Shown piece after piece: positions 1-9,500 of a DNA stretch of 64,000 nt. Position 1 is the first letter of the stretch; each line of letters begins with the position of its first letter. Under the pieces are notes generated by a model, which worked only from the letters and a program-made list of their open reading frames with translations, ran no database searches and was not told the origin of the DNA. This DNA is from Aquabacterium sp. A3 (GTDB taxonomy: Bacteria > Pseudomonadota > Gammaproteobacteria > Burkholderiales > Burkholderiaceae_C), in assembly GCF_038069945.1 (NCBI RefSeq), contig NZ_JBBPEV010000001.1, forward strand, positions 1,984,001-2,048,000. The letters run 5' to 3'. A program made the translations under genes and the position numbers.

Positions 1-744
1 CCCGAGATGGAGGCCTTCTCGGGCGTGGTGTTCAAGGTGCAGGCCAACATGGACCCGGCCCACCGCGACCGCATCGCCTTCGTGCGCGTGTGTTCGGGCA
101 AGTACACCCCGGGCATGAAGCTCAAGGTGCAGCGCAACGGCAAAGAACTGCGCCCCACCTCGGTGGTGACCTTCCTGTCACAGCGCCGCGAGGCGGTCGA
201 TGAAGCCTTTGCCGGCGACATCATCGGCTTCACCACGCATGGCGGCGTGCAGCTGGGCGACACCATCACCGATGGCATCACCCTGCAGTACACCGGCCTG
301 CCCTTCTTCGCTCCCGAGTTGTTCCAGGCCGTGGAGTTGAAAAACCCCATGAAGAGCAAGCAGCTGCAGGCCGGGCTGATGCAGCTGGGTGAAGAAGGCG
401 CGATTCAGGTCTTCCGGCCCGAAGTGGGCGGGATGATGCTGCTGGGCGCCGTGGGGCAACTGCAGTTTGAAGTGGTGCAACACCGCCTGATGGCCGAATA
501 CGGCGTCGAGATCCGCCTGATGCCCTGCCGCTTCAGCGGCGCGCGATGGATCACGGCCGACACGCCGGAGGCACTGAAGAAGTTCACCGACGAGAACGCC
601 AGCAAGCTGGCGCTGGACGCGGCCGACACCCTGGCCTACATGATCACCTCCAGCTACGACCTGCGCCTGACGGCCGAGCGCCACCCGCAGGTGCACTTCC
701 ATCCGCTGCGCGAGCACGCGGGCTTGAGTTTGTCGAGCCAATAG
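1..744 (+). CDS. prfC: Peptide chain release factor 3 (RF3), C-terminal part
   Basis: RF3 is a translational GTPase that removes RF1 or RF2 from the ribosome after peptide release. The window opens inside the gene: the reading frame is open from base 1 and ends at TAG 742-744, giving about 247 residues. The N-terminal G domain lies upstream of the window. What is visible is the domain II beta-barrel (FSGVVFKVQANMDPAHRDR, with RIAFVRVCSG just after) followed by the RF3-specific C-terminal domain (GAVGQLQFEVVQHRL, then YGVEIRL). These stretches are typical of RF3 rather than EF-G. The TetR gene begins 14 bases downstream on the same strand but is functionally unrelated. Identification rests on family recognition and is firm. 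Confidence 0.95.
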   Translation, partial: PEMEAFSGVVFKVQANMDPAHRDRIAFVRVCSGKYTPGMKLKVQRNGKELRPTSVVTFLSQRREAVDEAFAGDIIGFTTHGGVQLGDTITDGITLQYTGLPFFAPELFQAVELKNPMKSKQLQAGLMQLGEEGAIQVFRPEVGGMMLLGAVGQLQFEVVQHRLMAEYGVEIRLMPCRFSGARWITADTPEALKKFTDENASKLALDAADTLAYMITSSYDLRLTAERHPQVHFHPLREHAGLSLSSQ

Positions 745-758
745 CCTGGTGATGGTGA

Positions 759-1331
759 ATGAAGGCCAGCCGCCAAACCATCGAACGTGAGCAACTGCTT
801 CAGCGTGCGCTGGATCACCTGGTGCAACACGGCTCGAATGATTTGTCACTGCGCACGCTGGCCGAGCAGATCGGCACCAGCCATCGCATGCTGATTTATT
901 ACTTCGGGTCGGGCACGCAGTTCTGGCAGGCGGTGTTTCAGCGTTTGCGGCGTGATCAGATGCAGGCGTTGAGTCCCTGGACCCACGGCCCGTCGCGCCC
1001 TGGGCTGATGGACGTCTGGGCCGAATTGAGCACGCCCAGGAACCAATCGCTGTTTCGGCTGCTCTTCCAGGTGTATGGCACCGCCCTGGGTCAGCCAGCC
1101 CAGCACCCGGACTTTCTGCACGAGTTCGTCAACCAGTGGATCGACATGATCGCCGAGGTCCTGCAGGCAGAACACCAACTGGCGCCGGCGGCGGCGCGAA
1201 CCCAGGCGCGGCTGTACCTGGCCGTCATGCGGGGGCTGATGCTTGACCTGCTGACCACCGGCGACCTGGAGGGCACCACAGCAGCGATGGCGCGCTTCGT
1301 GCGCAGCATCGAGCCACCACCGCCAGCCTGA
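759..1331 (+). CDS. TetR/AcrR-family transcriptional regulator
   Basis: A 190-residue protein of usual TetR length. The N-terminal helix-turn-helix is clear at about residues 28-50 (LSLRTLAEQIGTSHRMLIYYF), including the Y-Y-F end of the recognition helix that is typical of the family. The remaining residues form the helical ligand-binding half, which carries no family-specific signature, so the inducer is unknown. The gene is followed by a perfect 8-4-8 inverted repeat at 1368-1387 and then a co-directional hydrolase-lipase operon. The simple inference is that this repressor controls that operon. Only a weak ribosome binding site precedes the ATG at 759. Confidence 0.9.
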   Translation: MKASRQTIEREQLLQRALDHLVQHGSNDLSLRTLAEQIGTSHRMLIYYFGSGTQFWQAVFQRLRRDQMQALSPWTHGPSRPGLMDVWAELSTPRNQSLFRLLFQVYGTALGQPAQHPDFLHEFVNQWIDMIAEVLQAEHQLAPAAARTQARLYLAVMRGLMLDLLTTGDLEGTTAAMARFVRSIEPPPPA

Positions 1332-1367
1332 GGTCGACGGGTCAGGGTATCCGAGGGATGGTGAACG

Positions 1368-1387
1368 AATGTACCACTTGGTACATT
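1368..1387. promoter_or_regulatory. 20-bp inverted repeat, probable TetR operator
   Basis: AATGTACCACTTGGTACATT is a perfect 8-bp inverted repeat around a 4-bp spacer. It lies 36 bases after the TetR gene and 26 bases before the ATG of the serine hydrolase. Its size and symmetry suit a TetR dimer. It lacks a GC-rich stem with a terminator T-run, although a few T follow it. Function is inferred from position. Confidence 0.6.
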
Positions 1388-1413
1388 TTTGCACCCTCCT
1401 CTGGAAGTCGCCC

Positions 1414-2853
1414 ATGACACACCACCTTGCCCGCCCTTCACGTCGACCGATCTGGCGCACGCTGAGCCTGTTGGCCAGCGCGGGCTTGTGGCTGCTCCAA
1501 CCGATCACGGCCAGGGCCGAGAGCCTGTTGGACGACATCCCCGCAGGCACCGGCTACGCGGCCTGGGAACTCTGTACCCGCGTCATCGCCTCGGGTGACG
1601 ATTACTGGCGGGTGCGGCTGCAATACGCCGGCCCCAAAGTGCAGCCCTTGCCCTGGGTATGGGACGTGGACTACTACCCAGGCGCCAAGGTGTCGGTGCG
1701 CTCGGTGGTGCCGCTGATCATGCACCGCCGAGTGGCCATCCACCGCAAGGGCCTGGGTTGTACCTTGGTGCCGCCTGGGGCCACGGAATGGGGGGTGCGG
1801 CTGCAGCCGATCCGGGCCACGAGTGCGCCACCCCCTACCAGCGCCGCCTGGCCTGTGGGCGAGGCCACCACCCAGGCGCCGCTGGGCAGCGCGGCCTCGC
1901 AGGTGCTGGCCGCGCATGCACAAGCCATGTTCACCGAGCCCAGCGCAGCGCTGAATCAACGCCTGAACACCACGGCGCTGCTGGTGGCCCACCAAGGTGC
2001 GCTGGTGCATGAACAATACCGCCCGGGCTACCAACGCGAACAACCGCAACTGGGGTGGTCCATGACCAAAACCCTCACGGCGCTGGTGGCTGGCGTCATG
2101 CACACGGACGGCCGTCTGGCGCTGGACGATGGGGTGCCCTTGCGCACATGGCAGGCCACGGCCAAGTCGGGCATCACGTGGCGACACCTGTTGAACATGG
2201 CCCCTGGCCTTGCATGGACCGAAGGCTACGAAGGGCTCAGCGACGCCACGCAGATGCTCTTTTCGCAGCCCGACCAGGGTGCCTGGGCCGCCGATCGGCC
2301 GTTGACCAGCACGCCAGGCACCGTGTTCACCTACTCCACCGGGTTTGCCAATGTGGCCATGCTGGCCATGCGCCAACTGCTGGGAGGCTCGCCCCAGGCG
2401 CTGCACGATTACATCCAGCAGCGGCTTTTTGCACCGCTGGGCATCCGCCACGGCCTGGTCGAGCTGGACGCGTCCGGCACGCCGGTGGGTGGCGCACGCG
2501 GGTTGCTGCGCCCGGTGGACTGGCTGCGCCTGGGGCAACTGGTGGCCAACCACGGCACATGGCAAGGGCAGACGCTGATCGACACCGACTACATGGATTT
2601 CATGACGGCGCCCTCGCCAGCCAGCCCCGAGTACGGCGGCATGGTCTGGCGACAACCCTCGGACATGATTCCCGCAGACCTGCGGGCCAGGCTGCCACAA
2701 GACATGGTCTGGTTTGCCGGGCACATGGGCCAGTTCATGGTGGTGGTACCCTCGCGCCAGTTGGTGGTCTTGCGCATGGGTGTGGCATTTGACAAAGACC
2801 TGGCCCGCACACAAACAATGGCTTTGGCCGCGGACTTGCTCGCGGCGTTGTGA
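1414..2853 (+). CDS. Secreted serine hydrolase, class C beta-lactamase / NylB-like family
   Basis: A 479-residue protein from ATG 1414. An in-frame ATG at 1369 lies inside the palindrome and would add 15 residues before the signal peptide, so 1414 is preferred. The N-terminus is a signal peptide (RTLSLLASAGLWLLQPITARA). Residues from about 170 on form the beta-lactamase-like fold: S-M-T-K (catalytic Ser about 216, Lys about 219), a Y-S-T motif in place of Y-x-N, and G-H-M-G-Q near the C-terminus. This set is typical of esterases and 6-aminohexanoate-dimer (NylB-type) hydrolases rather than true beta-lactamases. The first 150 residues after the signal are not a domain I recognise. The lipase gene follows after 6 bases, so the two are co-transcribed. 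The substrate is unknown; an ester or amide is inferred. Confidence 0.85.
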   Translation: MTHHLARPSRRPIWRTLSLLASAGLWLLQPITARAESLLDDIPAGTGYAAWELCTRVIASGDDYWRVRLQYAGPKVQPLPWVWDVDYYPGAKVSVRSVVPLIMHRRVAIHRKGLGCTLVPPGATEWGVRLQPIRATSAPPPTSAAWPVGEATTQAPLGSAASQVLAAHAQAMFTEPSAALNQRLNTTALLVAHQGALVHEQYRPGYQREQPQLGWSMTKTLTALVAGVMHTDGRLALDDGVPLRTWQATAKSGITWRHLLNMAPGLAWTEGYEGLSDATQMLFSQPDQGAWAADRPLTSTPGTVFTYSTGFANVAMLAMRQLLGGSPQALHDYIQQRLFAPLGIRHGLVELDASGTPVGGARGLLRPVDWLRLGQLVANHGTWQGQTLIDTDYMDFMTAPSPASPEYGGMVWRQPSDMIPADLRARLPQDMVWFAGHMGQFMVVVPSRQLVVLRMGVAFDKDLARTQTMALAADLLAAL

Positions 2854-2859
2854 CCCATC

Positions 2860-3789
2860 ATGTCCAGAACCTTCCTGTCTTCCCTCGTGATTGCTGCCGC
2901 TGCCGTGATCGGCACCGTGGCCCTGCCCGTTCAGACTGCCCAGGCAGCCCCGTCCACCACCCCTGCCAACGTCACCCAGACCAAGTACCCCATTGTGCTG
3001 GTGCACGGCTTCATGGGCTTTGACGACATCCTGGGGGTGGACTACTTCTACCGCATCCCTGATGACCTGCGCAGCAACGGTGCCACCGTCTACGTGGCCG
3101 CCGTCTCGCAGGTCAACAGCGCCGAGGCCCGCGGCGAACAGTTGCTGCAACAGATGCGCGCCTGGGCGGCCCGCGACGGCGTCCAGAAATTCAACCTGAT
3201 CGGCCACAGCCAGGGCGGCCCCACCTCTCGCTACGTGGCCGGCGTGGCGCCCGAACTGGTGGCCAGCATCACCACGGTGGGCAGCCCGGCCCGCATGGCA
3301 CCGTCAGATGCCGACAACCCCGTCAACGACCTGATCAACAACTACAGCAAGGCCGTGAGCTTCTTTGGCTCGTTCGTGGCCTGGATCTCGGGCAACAAGC
3401 AGTTGCCTCAGGACGTGGAGGGCATCAAGGACTTCGGGCGCGAGGTCAATGAGTTCGCCGTGCGTTTCCCTGCCGGTGTGCCGTCCACGTACTGCAGCAC
3501 TGACAGCAAGGAGTTCGAATCAGGCATGTACCTGTACTCCTTCACGGGCAACCAACCCAAGACCAACCGGTGGGACATCTCGGATGCGTTTCACGCTGTC
3601 ATGAGTGCGCCCAGCGACGGCATCATCACCGTGTGCGCTGCGCGGTTTGGCAAGGTCATCCGCGAAGACCTGCCCTGGAACCACATCGACGAGATGAACC
3701 ACGTCTTCGGGCTGCTGGCCAAGGGCGCCCCCGACCCGGTGGCGTTCTATCGAAACCACGTGAACCGCCTCAAGCTCAAGGGGCTGTGA
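2860..3789 (+). CDS. Secreted triacylglycerol lipase, bacterial family I
   Basis: A 309-residue alpha/beta hydrolase with a signal peptide ending near QTAQAAPS. It resembles Pseudomonas/Burkholderia lipases: the oxyanion-hole region is PIVLVHGFMGFD, the nucleophile elbow is G-H-S-Q-G-G, the catalytic Asp lies in SDGIITVC and the catalytic His in WNHIDEMNH. The two cysteines that form the conserved disulfide (STYC and TVC) are present, which fits periplasmic folding. Related family I.1/I.2 lipases usually need a dedicated foldase (Lif) encoded next to them. No such gene follows; the next gene is on the other strand 16 bases away. Start at 2860 is probably translationally coupled to the upstream hydrolase, since no ribosome binding site is visible. 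Confidence 0.92.
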   Translation: MSRTFLSSLVIAAAAVIGTVALPVQTAQAAPSTTPANVTQTKYPIVLVHGFMGFDDILGVDYFYRIPDDLRSNGATVYVAAVSQVNSAEARGEQLLQQMRAWAARDGVQKFNLIGHSQGGPTSRYVAGVAPELVASITTVGSPARMAPSDADNPVNDLINNYSKAVSFFGSFVAWISGNKQLPQDVEGIKDFGREVNEFAVRFPAGVPSTYCSTDSKEFESGMYLYSFTGNQPKTNRWDISDAFHAVMSAPSDGIITVCAARFGKVIREDLPWNHIDEMNHVFGLLAKGAPDPVAFYRNHVNRLKLKGL

Positions 3790-3805
3790 GCACAGGCCCT
3801 GAGGC

Positions 3806-5038
3806 TCAAGCCGGAGGCCGCCAGTACCTGTCCAGGTTCTCGAACCCCCAGGCCGTGGGCGACTCGCGCGAGATGATCTGATCGGCCGAGGCGCCCATGT
3901 CCACCAGCTCGGGCGTGATCGGCTCATTGGCCCGGGTGGAGTAAAACACCCGCACCAGGGGCTGCAAGAGCGAGCCACTGCCCTGCTCCACCACCACCCC
4001 CAGCCGCCCCGACTTGAGCTTGACCAGCGAGCCCGTGGGGTAGATGCCGATGCTCTTGACGAAGGCCTGGAAGATGCGCTCGTCGAAGTGGCCGTCCTTG
4101 GCCCAGTGGGCCATCTTCTGGATGGAGTCGGCCGGATCCCAGCCCGCCTTGTAGGGGCGGTTGGAGGTGATGGCGTCGTACACGTCGCACACCGCGCCCA
4201 TGCGCGCGAAGAGGCTGATCTCCTCGCCCTTCAGGCCATGCGGGTAGCCCTTGCCGTTGACCTTTTCGTGGTGGTGCAGGCACACGTCCAGCGGGATCGG
4301 GCCCACGCCCCGGCCCTCGACCAGCATGGTGTGGCCGGCCTGCGGGTGGCCTTTCATGATGGTGAACTCTTCGGGCGTGAGGGCCCCGGGCTTGTTGAGC
4401 ACCTCCAGCGGCATGCGGGCCTTGCCCAGGTCGTGCACCAGGCCGGCCAGACCGGCCTCGCGGGTGTCGGCCGCGCTGAGCCCCAGCTGGCGCGACAGGG
4501 CCACCATGAGGGCGCACACCGCCACCGAGTGCATGTAGGTGTAGTCGTCGCTGGTCTTCAGCCGTGCCAGGCTGACGATGGCGCCGGGGTTGCGCGCCAC
4601 CGACGCCTCGATGTCGGCCACCAGCGGCAGGCAGTTTTCGGCGTCCACCGCCTTGCCCAGCCGCACATCCTGGAACATGGTCTGCATGGCCTGACGCGAC
4701 TGCGCAATCAGCCGCGAGGCACGCACCACCTCCTGCTCGAAGCTGCAGGCGGCGTCGGGCGCCGGGGCCTCTTCCAGGCCGCCCAAGGAGGTCTCGGGCA
4801 CCTCGGCGCTGCCCACCTCCACATCGTCCATGAGCGTGGTGGGCGCACCGGCGGCCTCGATGTCCAGGCCCTTGGCCGTGTCGATCACCACATGGCTGAC
4901 GGCCCGCAGCTCGGCCAGCTGCCTGGCATCGTTGAGCCTGAACGACGAGCGCCAGAACGAATGCGCAAACCACGAGCCGCACACCTCGTGGATGTGCATG
5001 CCGACGCGCAGTTGCTGGGTGGGGATCTTTCGGAGCAT
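3806..5038 (-). CDS. HD-GYP domain c-di-GMP phosphodiesterase with N-terminal DUF3391
   Basis: A 410-residue cytoplasmic protein. Residues 1-60 match the DUF3391 start that often precedes HD-GYP domains (IPTQQLRVGMHIHEV). The HD-GYP domain follows from about residue 150: HDLGK at 202-206, a GHP at 230-232, HHHEKVNGKGYP at 255-266 and the final DVYDAITSNRPYK. All metal-binding residues and the GYP signature are present, so hydrolysis of c-di-GMP is expected. The gene converges on the lipase gene with 16 bases between them and diverges from the DUF4143 ATPase. It has no receiver domain of its own, so how it is controlled is not visible. Confidence 0.93.
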   Translation of the reverse strand: MLRKIPTQQLRVGMHIHEVCGSWFAHSFWRSSFRLNDARQLAELRAVSHVVIDTAKGLDIEAAGAPTTLMDDVEVGSAEVPETSLGGLEEAPAPDAACSFEQEVVRASRLIAQSRQAMQTMFQDVRLGKAVDAENCLPLVADIEASVARNPGAIVSLARLKTSDDYTYMHSVAVCALMVALSRQLGLSAADTREAGLAGLVHDLGKARMPLEVLNKPGALTPEEFTIMKGHPQAGHTMLVEGRGVGPIPLDVCLHHHEKVNGKGYPHGLKGEEISLFARMGAVCDVYDAITSNRPYKAGWDPADSIQKMAHWAKDGHFDERIFQAFVKSIGIYPTGSLVKLKSGRLGVVVEQGSGSLLQPLVRVFYSTRANEPITPELVDMGASADQIISRESPTAWGFENLDRYWRPPA

Positions 5039-5174
5039 GGTCCTGTGGTTAGACGCACGAATAAAGACAAAAACCGCGCGTGTTGCAGGATCCTAACGGG
5101 CCCCTCATCAGGGCGATGCTCAGAAAAGCCCAAGGTTGCGACATTGTTGGACGTCCAGGATCAGGTGACTTGGA

Positions 5175-5202
5175 TAGACAAGGCCAACTCACTCATGATA
5201 AT
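5175..5202 (+). promoter_or_regulatory. Probable sigma-70 promoter of the ATPase-NACHT cassette
   Basis: TAGACA (5175-5180) and GATAAT (5197-5202) each match the -35 and -10 consensus at five of six positions and are separated by 16 bases. Transcription would start around 5209, inside the palindrome at 5205-5220, leaving a leader of about 20 bases. The call is by inspection only. Confidence 0.5.
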
Positions 5203-5204
5203 GT

Positions 5205-5220
5205 TGAGTAAATTTACTCA
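5205..5220. promoter_or_regulatory. 16-bp perfect palindrome, probable operator of the cassette
   Basis: TGAGTAAATTTACTCA is perfectly self-complementary and ends 8 bases before the start codon of the ATPase gene. Further TACTCA half-sites follow directly, one of them running into the ATG (TACTCATGG, 5224-5232), and ACTCAT occurs at 5191. The cluster would place a bound protein over the predicted transcription start and the translation start. The binding protein is not identifiable from the window. Confidence 0.55.
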
Positions 5221-5228
5221 TAATACTC

Positions 5229-6512
5229 ATGGAATACCGTCGACCCTTGCTGAAGGTCATCACCGACAGACTGAATGAAGTCCCTCGTCGCCTGCAAATT
5301 TTGGCCGGCCCTCGCCAAGTGGGCAAGACAACGCTGGTGCATCAGTTCAGAGCGGACCGCCCGGCGGAGTCCGTCATGCTGGTCGCGGCCGATGGCCCCC
5401 ACATCACCAGCCTGAACACAGTTGACGACTGGGACAGTGCTGTGACCCGGCGCCCCGCCGCCAGTTTTGATGCCGAATGGTTGATCGATCAATGGTCCAG
5501 CGCTGAAAAGGCCGCAAGGGCATGGCACCTATCGGCGCTCGGGCAAACATCTGGCCTACCGTTTGTCCTGGTCATTGACGAAGTCCAGAAAATTCCGCGA
5601 TGGTCAGATCACATCAAGGGCCTTTGGGACCGGCAAGTCGCCACCGCGCACCCGATGCAAGTCATGTTGCTTGGATCGTCGCCGCTGTTGATGCAAAAAG
5701 GGTTGTCTGAAAGCCTGGCTGGGCGCTACGAAGTCATCCCCATCACGCACTGGTCGTTTGAAGAAATGAACAGCGCGTTCAACTTCTCCCTTGACCAGTA
5801 CATCTTCTTTGGCGCCTACCCCGGCAGCGCAAGCTACATCCACGACGAATCGCGCTGGCGCGACTACGTGGTGCACAGCCTGATCGAACCCAACATCGAA
5901 CGCGACATCCTCATGATGACCCGCGTGGACAAGCCTGCCTTGTTAAAACAGCTGTTCGAGGTGGGTTGCTCTTTTTCCGGGCAGATCGTGTCATTGGACA
6001 AGACCTTGGGCCACCTCAACGACGCTGGCAATGTGACCACACTGGCCAGATATCTTGAACTCCTGGGCCATGCAGGACTGATGTCCGGCCTGCACAAGCA
6101 CGCCGCCCAGGTCTTGCGAAAGCGCCAGTCGCCCCCAAAGTTTCAAGTGTTGAACAACGCCCTGATGAGCGCCAAGGGGCAGCACCGCTTTGCCGAGGCC
6201 TTGGCAGATAAAAGTCATTGGGGTCGACTGGTGGAAAGCACAGTGGGTGCTCACTTGGTCAACTCTGCCGACAAGGACACCCGCGTCCACTACTGGCGAG
6301 AAGGCGGACTGGAGGTGGACTTCGTGATCGAGCACCGAGGCCGACTGGCTGCGCTGGAGGTGAAAAGCGGAAGGTTTGGTGCTAGCGCACGGCACGCCGG
6401 GCTCGACGAGTTCACTCAGCGCTTTCCGGCATGCAAGAAGTGGGTGGTGGGTAGCGACGCCCTGCCCTTGGGTGAGTTTTTGCGGCACCCTGCAGCACAT
6501 TGGGTGGCTTGA
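5229..6512 (+). CDS. AAA-family ATPase with C-terminal DUF4143 (PD-(D/E)xK-like) domain
   Basis: A 427-residue protein of the usual length for the AAA_14/DUF4143 family. Walker A is GPRQVGKTT at 27-35 and Walker B is the FVLVIDEVQK stretch. The C-terminal DUF4143 domain contains the pattern E-V-D-F followed by A-L-E-V-K (Asp 364, Glu 377, Lys 379), a PD-(D/E)xK-like arrangement. The biochemical role of this widespread family is poorly known; it is common in accessory regions. The gene starts a two-gene cassette with the NACHT-like protein beginning 2 bases after its stop. There is no Shine-Dalgarno sequence before ATG 5229; the leader is AT-rich and filled with TACTCA repeats. Codon use looks less GC-rich than in flanking housekeeping genes, suggesting acquisition. 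Confidence 0.9.
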   Translation: MEYRRPLLKVITDRLNEVPRRLQILAGPRQVGKTTLVHQFRADRPAESVMLVAADGPHITSLNTVDDWDSAVTRRPAASFDAEWLIDQWSSAEKAARAWHLSALGQTSGLPFVLVIDEVQKIPRWSDHIKGLWDRQVATAHPMQVMLLGSSPLLMQKGLSESLAGRYEVIPITHWSFEEMNSAFNFSLDQYIFFGAYPGSASYIHDESRWRDYVVHSLIEPNIERDILMMTRVDKPALLKQLFEVGCSFSGQIVSLDKTLGHLNDAGNVTTLARYLELLGHAGLMSGLHKHAAQVLRKRQSPPKFQVLNNALMSAKGQHRFAEALADKSHWGRLVESTVGAHLVNSADKDTRVHYWREGGLEVDFVIEHRGRLAALEVKSGRFGASARHAGLDEFTQRFPACKKWVVGSDALPLGEFLRHPAAHWVA

Positions 6513-6514
6513 GT

Positions 6515-9500
6515 ATGAATCTCGCCGCTGAGGTACGTATTGCCCGCCACGCGACCGCTCGCGAGGCCCAGGGGCGCTCGGCGGTCCAGCCCTTGTCGCA
6601 TTGGCGGTACGAGAGGGCCTATGTGTTGCTGGCACCGCCAGGCGCAGGCAAGACTGTTGCGATGGTGACCGAGGCTGAAGCACACAACGGTTCTCCATGC
6701 GTCAGGGCCCATGACATGATGAGCCCAAGCTGGAGTCCCCCCGCTTTGGCCCCTGGACAGGTCCTGTACATCGACGGATTAGATGAAGCCCGCGCGGGCA
6801 ATGGGGATGGTCCTCGAAATCGTCCTCTTTACGCTGTCTGCGGCATCTTGAAGGCGATGGGACATCCGCCCTTTCGCTTGAGCTGCCGAGAGGCAGACTG
6901 GATCGAAGCGCTGGACGGCGGCATCGTCTCGCAATTGGTGGGCGACCAGCAACCCGTGGTCGAACTCAAGCTCGAGCCCCTCACTGAAATAGAGATCCGA
7001 CAGATTCTGGGGGCCCGCCTGAGTGATGGCGAGGCTGTGGATCAGTTCTGCCGACAAGCCGAACAGCAGGGCTTGATGCCTGTGATGGGCAACCCCCTTT
7101 TCCTGCGTCTCATGATGGAGGCAGCGGACACTCAAGGCCGTTTGCCAGAGACTCGCTCACAGACTTTCGAGAGAGCATGCCAAAGCCTTGCATTGGAAGC
7201 GAACGATGTTCATCGATTGGAGAAACGGGATCGAACCCCCGGCACATCCGAACTGTTGAGTCATGCGGGCATGATGTGCGCCATCCAGTTGCTGAGCGGC
7301 GCCGAAGGGTGGACGGAGGATCCCCTCAACAGCCCCGATGAGTTGCACCTGAAATCACTGCCGCTTGACGTTTCGCAAGGGGTGTTGCGAACGGTCTTGG
7401 AAACCAAGCTCTTCAAGTCAGAAGGCGACAGCATCCAGCCCGTGCATCGCAGCGTTGCAGAGTACCTTGGCGCCAAAGAGATCGCCCGGCGTTTACGCGA
7501 AAGCGCCTTGCCTGTTGCTCGGGTGCTGGCGTTGATGTGTGCAGAAGATGGCGGCGTCGCCCAACCCCTGCGAGGCTTGCATGCCTGGCTGGCTGCACAC
7601 AGCCCAGAACACCGACTGGCATTGATCGAACGTGATCCGCTTGGTGTGGTGCTCTACGGAGACGTGAGCGACTTCAGCGTCAAGGAAAAGCTGCACGTTC
7701 TTGAAGCGCTCGAACGGGAGGCAAAACAGTTCGCCTGGTTCCGCAATGGCGATTGGGCCGATCACCCCTTCGGTGGTCTCGGAACCGCCGACATGCAGCA
7801 GACGTACCAAGGGTTTTTCGAGAACCCAGACCGATCCGAAGCGCATCAGTCAATGCTGCATTGCGTGCTTGATGCCATCACGCACGGTCAACCATTGCCC
7901 GACCTCTTGCCTGCGCTGGACCAGGTCGTGCGTGACCACAGCTACACCCCATACACTCACACCAAAGCAGCGGATGCTTGGTTGGCTCAAGCGCGGTTGC
8001 TGTCGCTGGACATGCGGACCGCTCTGACATGGCTACACGACATTCGTCAAGACGTGATCGACGATCCGCAAGACGAACTGGCAGGAACACTGCTTGAGGC
8101 GCTGTACCCCGCCCACATCCTCCCAAGTGAAGTGATGCAGTACTTCAGGCCACCGAAAGCAGAGTACTTTCATGGCAGCTACATGGGCTTCTGGCGTCGT
8201 GAGCTGATTCCCCGCACACCCACTGTTGCTCTTCCCATCCTGGCGGACGGTTTGGCAGACCTGGATCCGGACATCGAATCATTCCGAAGCCACTTCGATA
8301 TGCCTCGGGTAATGGCCAACATCATTGCTGCGGCCTTGAACAGCTTGGCCGAGCCCATCGATGCATCGCGGGTTCACCGCTGGCTCATGACTGCCGTGGA
8401 TGAACACGGGTTCTGGTCCCTGAAGGGGGATGAAGGCCAGGCAATCCGAGAATGGTTGAGCGCACACGCACAGGTTCAGAAATCGGTGCTGACGCTGGCC
8501 TTGCCCGCATCCACACCGCCCCACTTCTGGGAGGCCAGCCAGTTGCTGCATGGTGTGAGGCTCCCAAGAGACTGGCATCGGTGGCTGCTGACACTGGCTA
8601 CTCAGACCTCGTCAGAAGCCATCGCCAAGTGGTGTGTTGAACAAGCCGCTTACCAGGCTATCAACCCCTCTGTCGATTCAGACATCACGCTGAGTGATGT
8701 GGAAGAGTGGTGTGAGGCTCAGCGAGCAAGGTGGCCGGCGGCAGACGCTTGGCGCGAGGCCATCTGGAGCTGGCCCATCGACGATGCTCAAGGTGAGCAT
8801 TGGCGGAATCAAGAGCAATGGCGCACAACGCAGATGCTTCAACAAGTGAAGCGCCGGGAACGCATCGCGCCTCACGTGGAGGCCATGGCGACCGGCTCGG
8901 CGCCCTCAGGCCTTTACCACCAAATGGCCATGTCTTACCTGGGTCGGTACACCGACATCCATGGTGCAACGCCGGAGGATCGGCTGTGCGATTACCTCGG
9001 TGATGCGGCATTGTTGCCCGTGGCGCTTGAAGGCATGAAAAAGGTGCTCAACAGGACCGACCTTCCGGAAGCAACTGCCATTCTTCAAGCTGGCCGTGAA
9101 CTGCGGATGCACCCCCTCGATCCGGCATGCCTCCTCGGTGCAGAACTGATTGCCAGCGAAGACCCAGATGCCACCAAAGGCTGGCCGGATGAACTGACTG
9201 AACGCTTGGCGGCCATGTGGCTGACAGATGGCACAGGAGATGAACCCACCTGGTATTCCTCCATCGTGCGATCTCGCGTCGAATTGGTGTCCCAGGTGTT
9301 CACTCAGTATGTGCAAGGCATGTTGCGTCATCGGGCCGAAGGCTCGATCACAGGTTTGTGGACATTAAACAGCGAGAAAGGCTCGGCAGAGCTCGCAAAA
9401 CGGTGTCTGCCAGCCATCTTGGAGGCCTTTCCTGCAAAGGCCAATCAGGCGCAGTTGAGCCACCTGAACCAATCTCTTTTGCCAGCGGCCATCCGGCACG

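Noticed and set aside
178..849. Long open frame antisense to prfC
   Set aside because: It mirrors the prfC codons in a high-GC genome, has no ribosome binding site and no family resemblance. Many similar antisense frames occur across the window (for example 1438-3207, 15105-16676, 21795-23573, 49830-51542, 60641-63370) and were rejected for the same reason.
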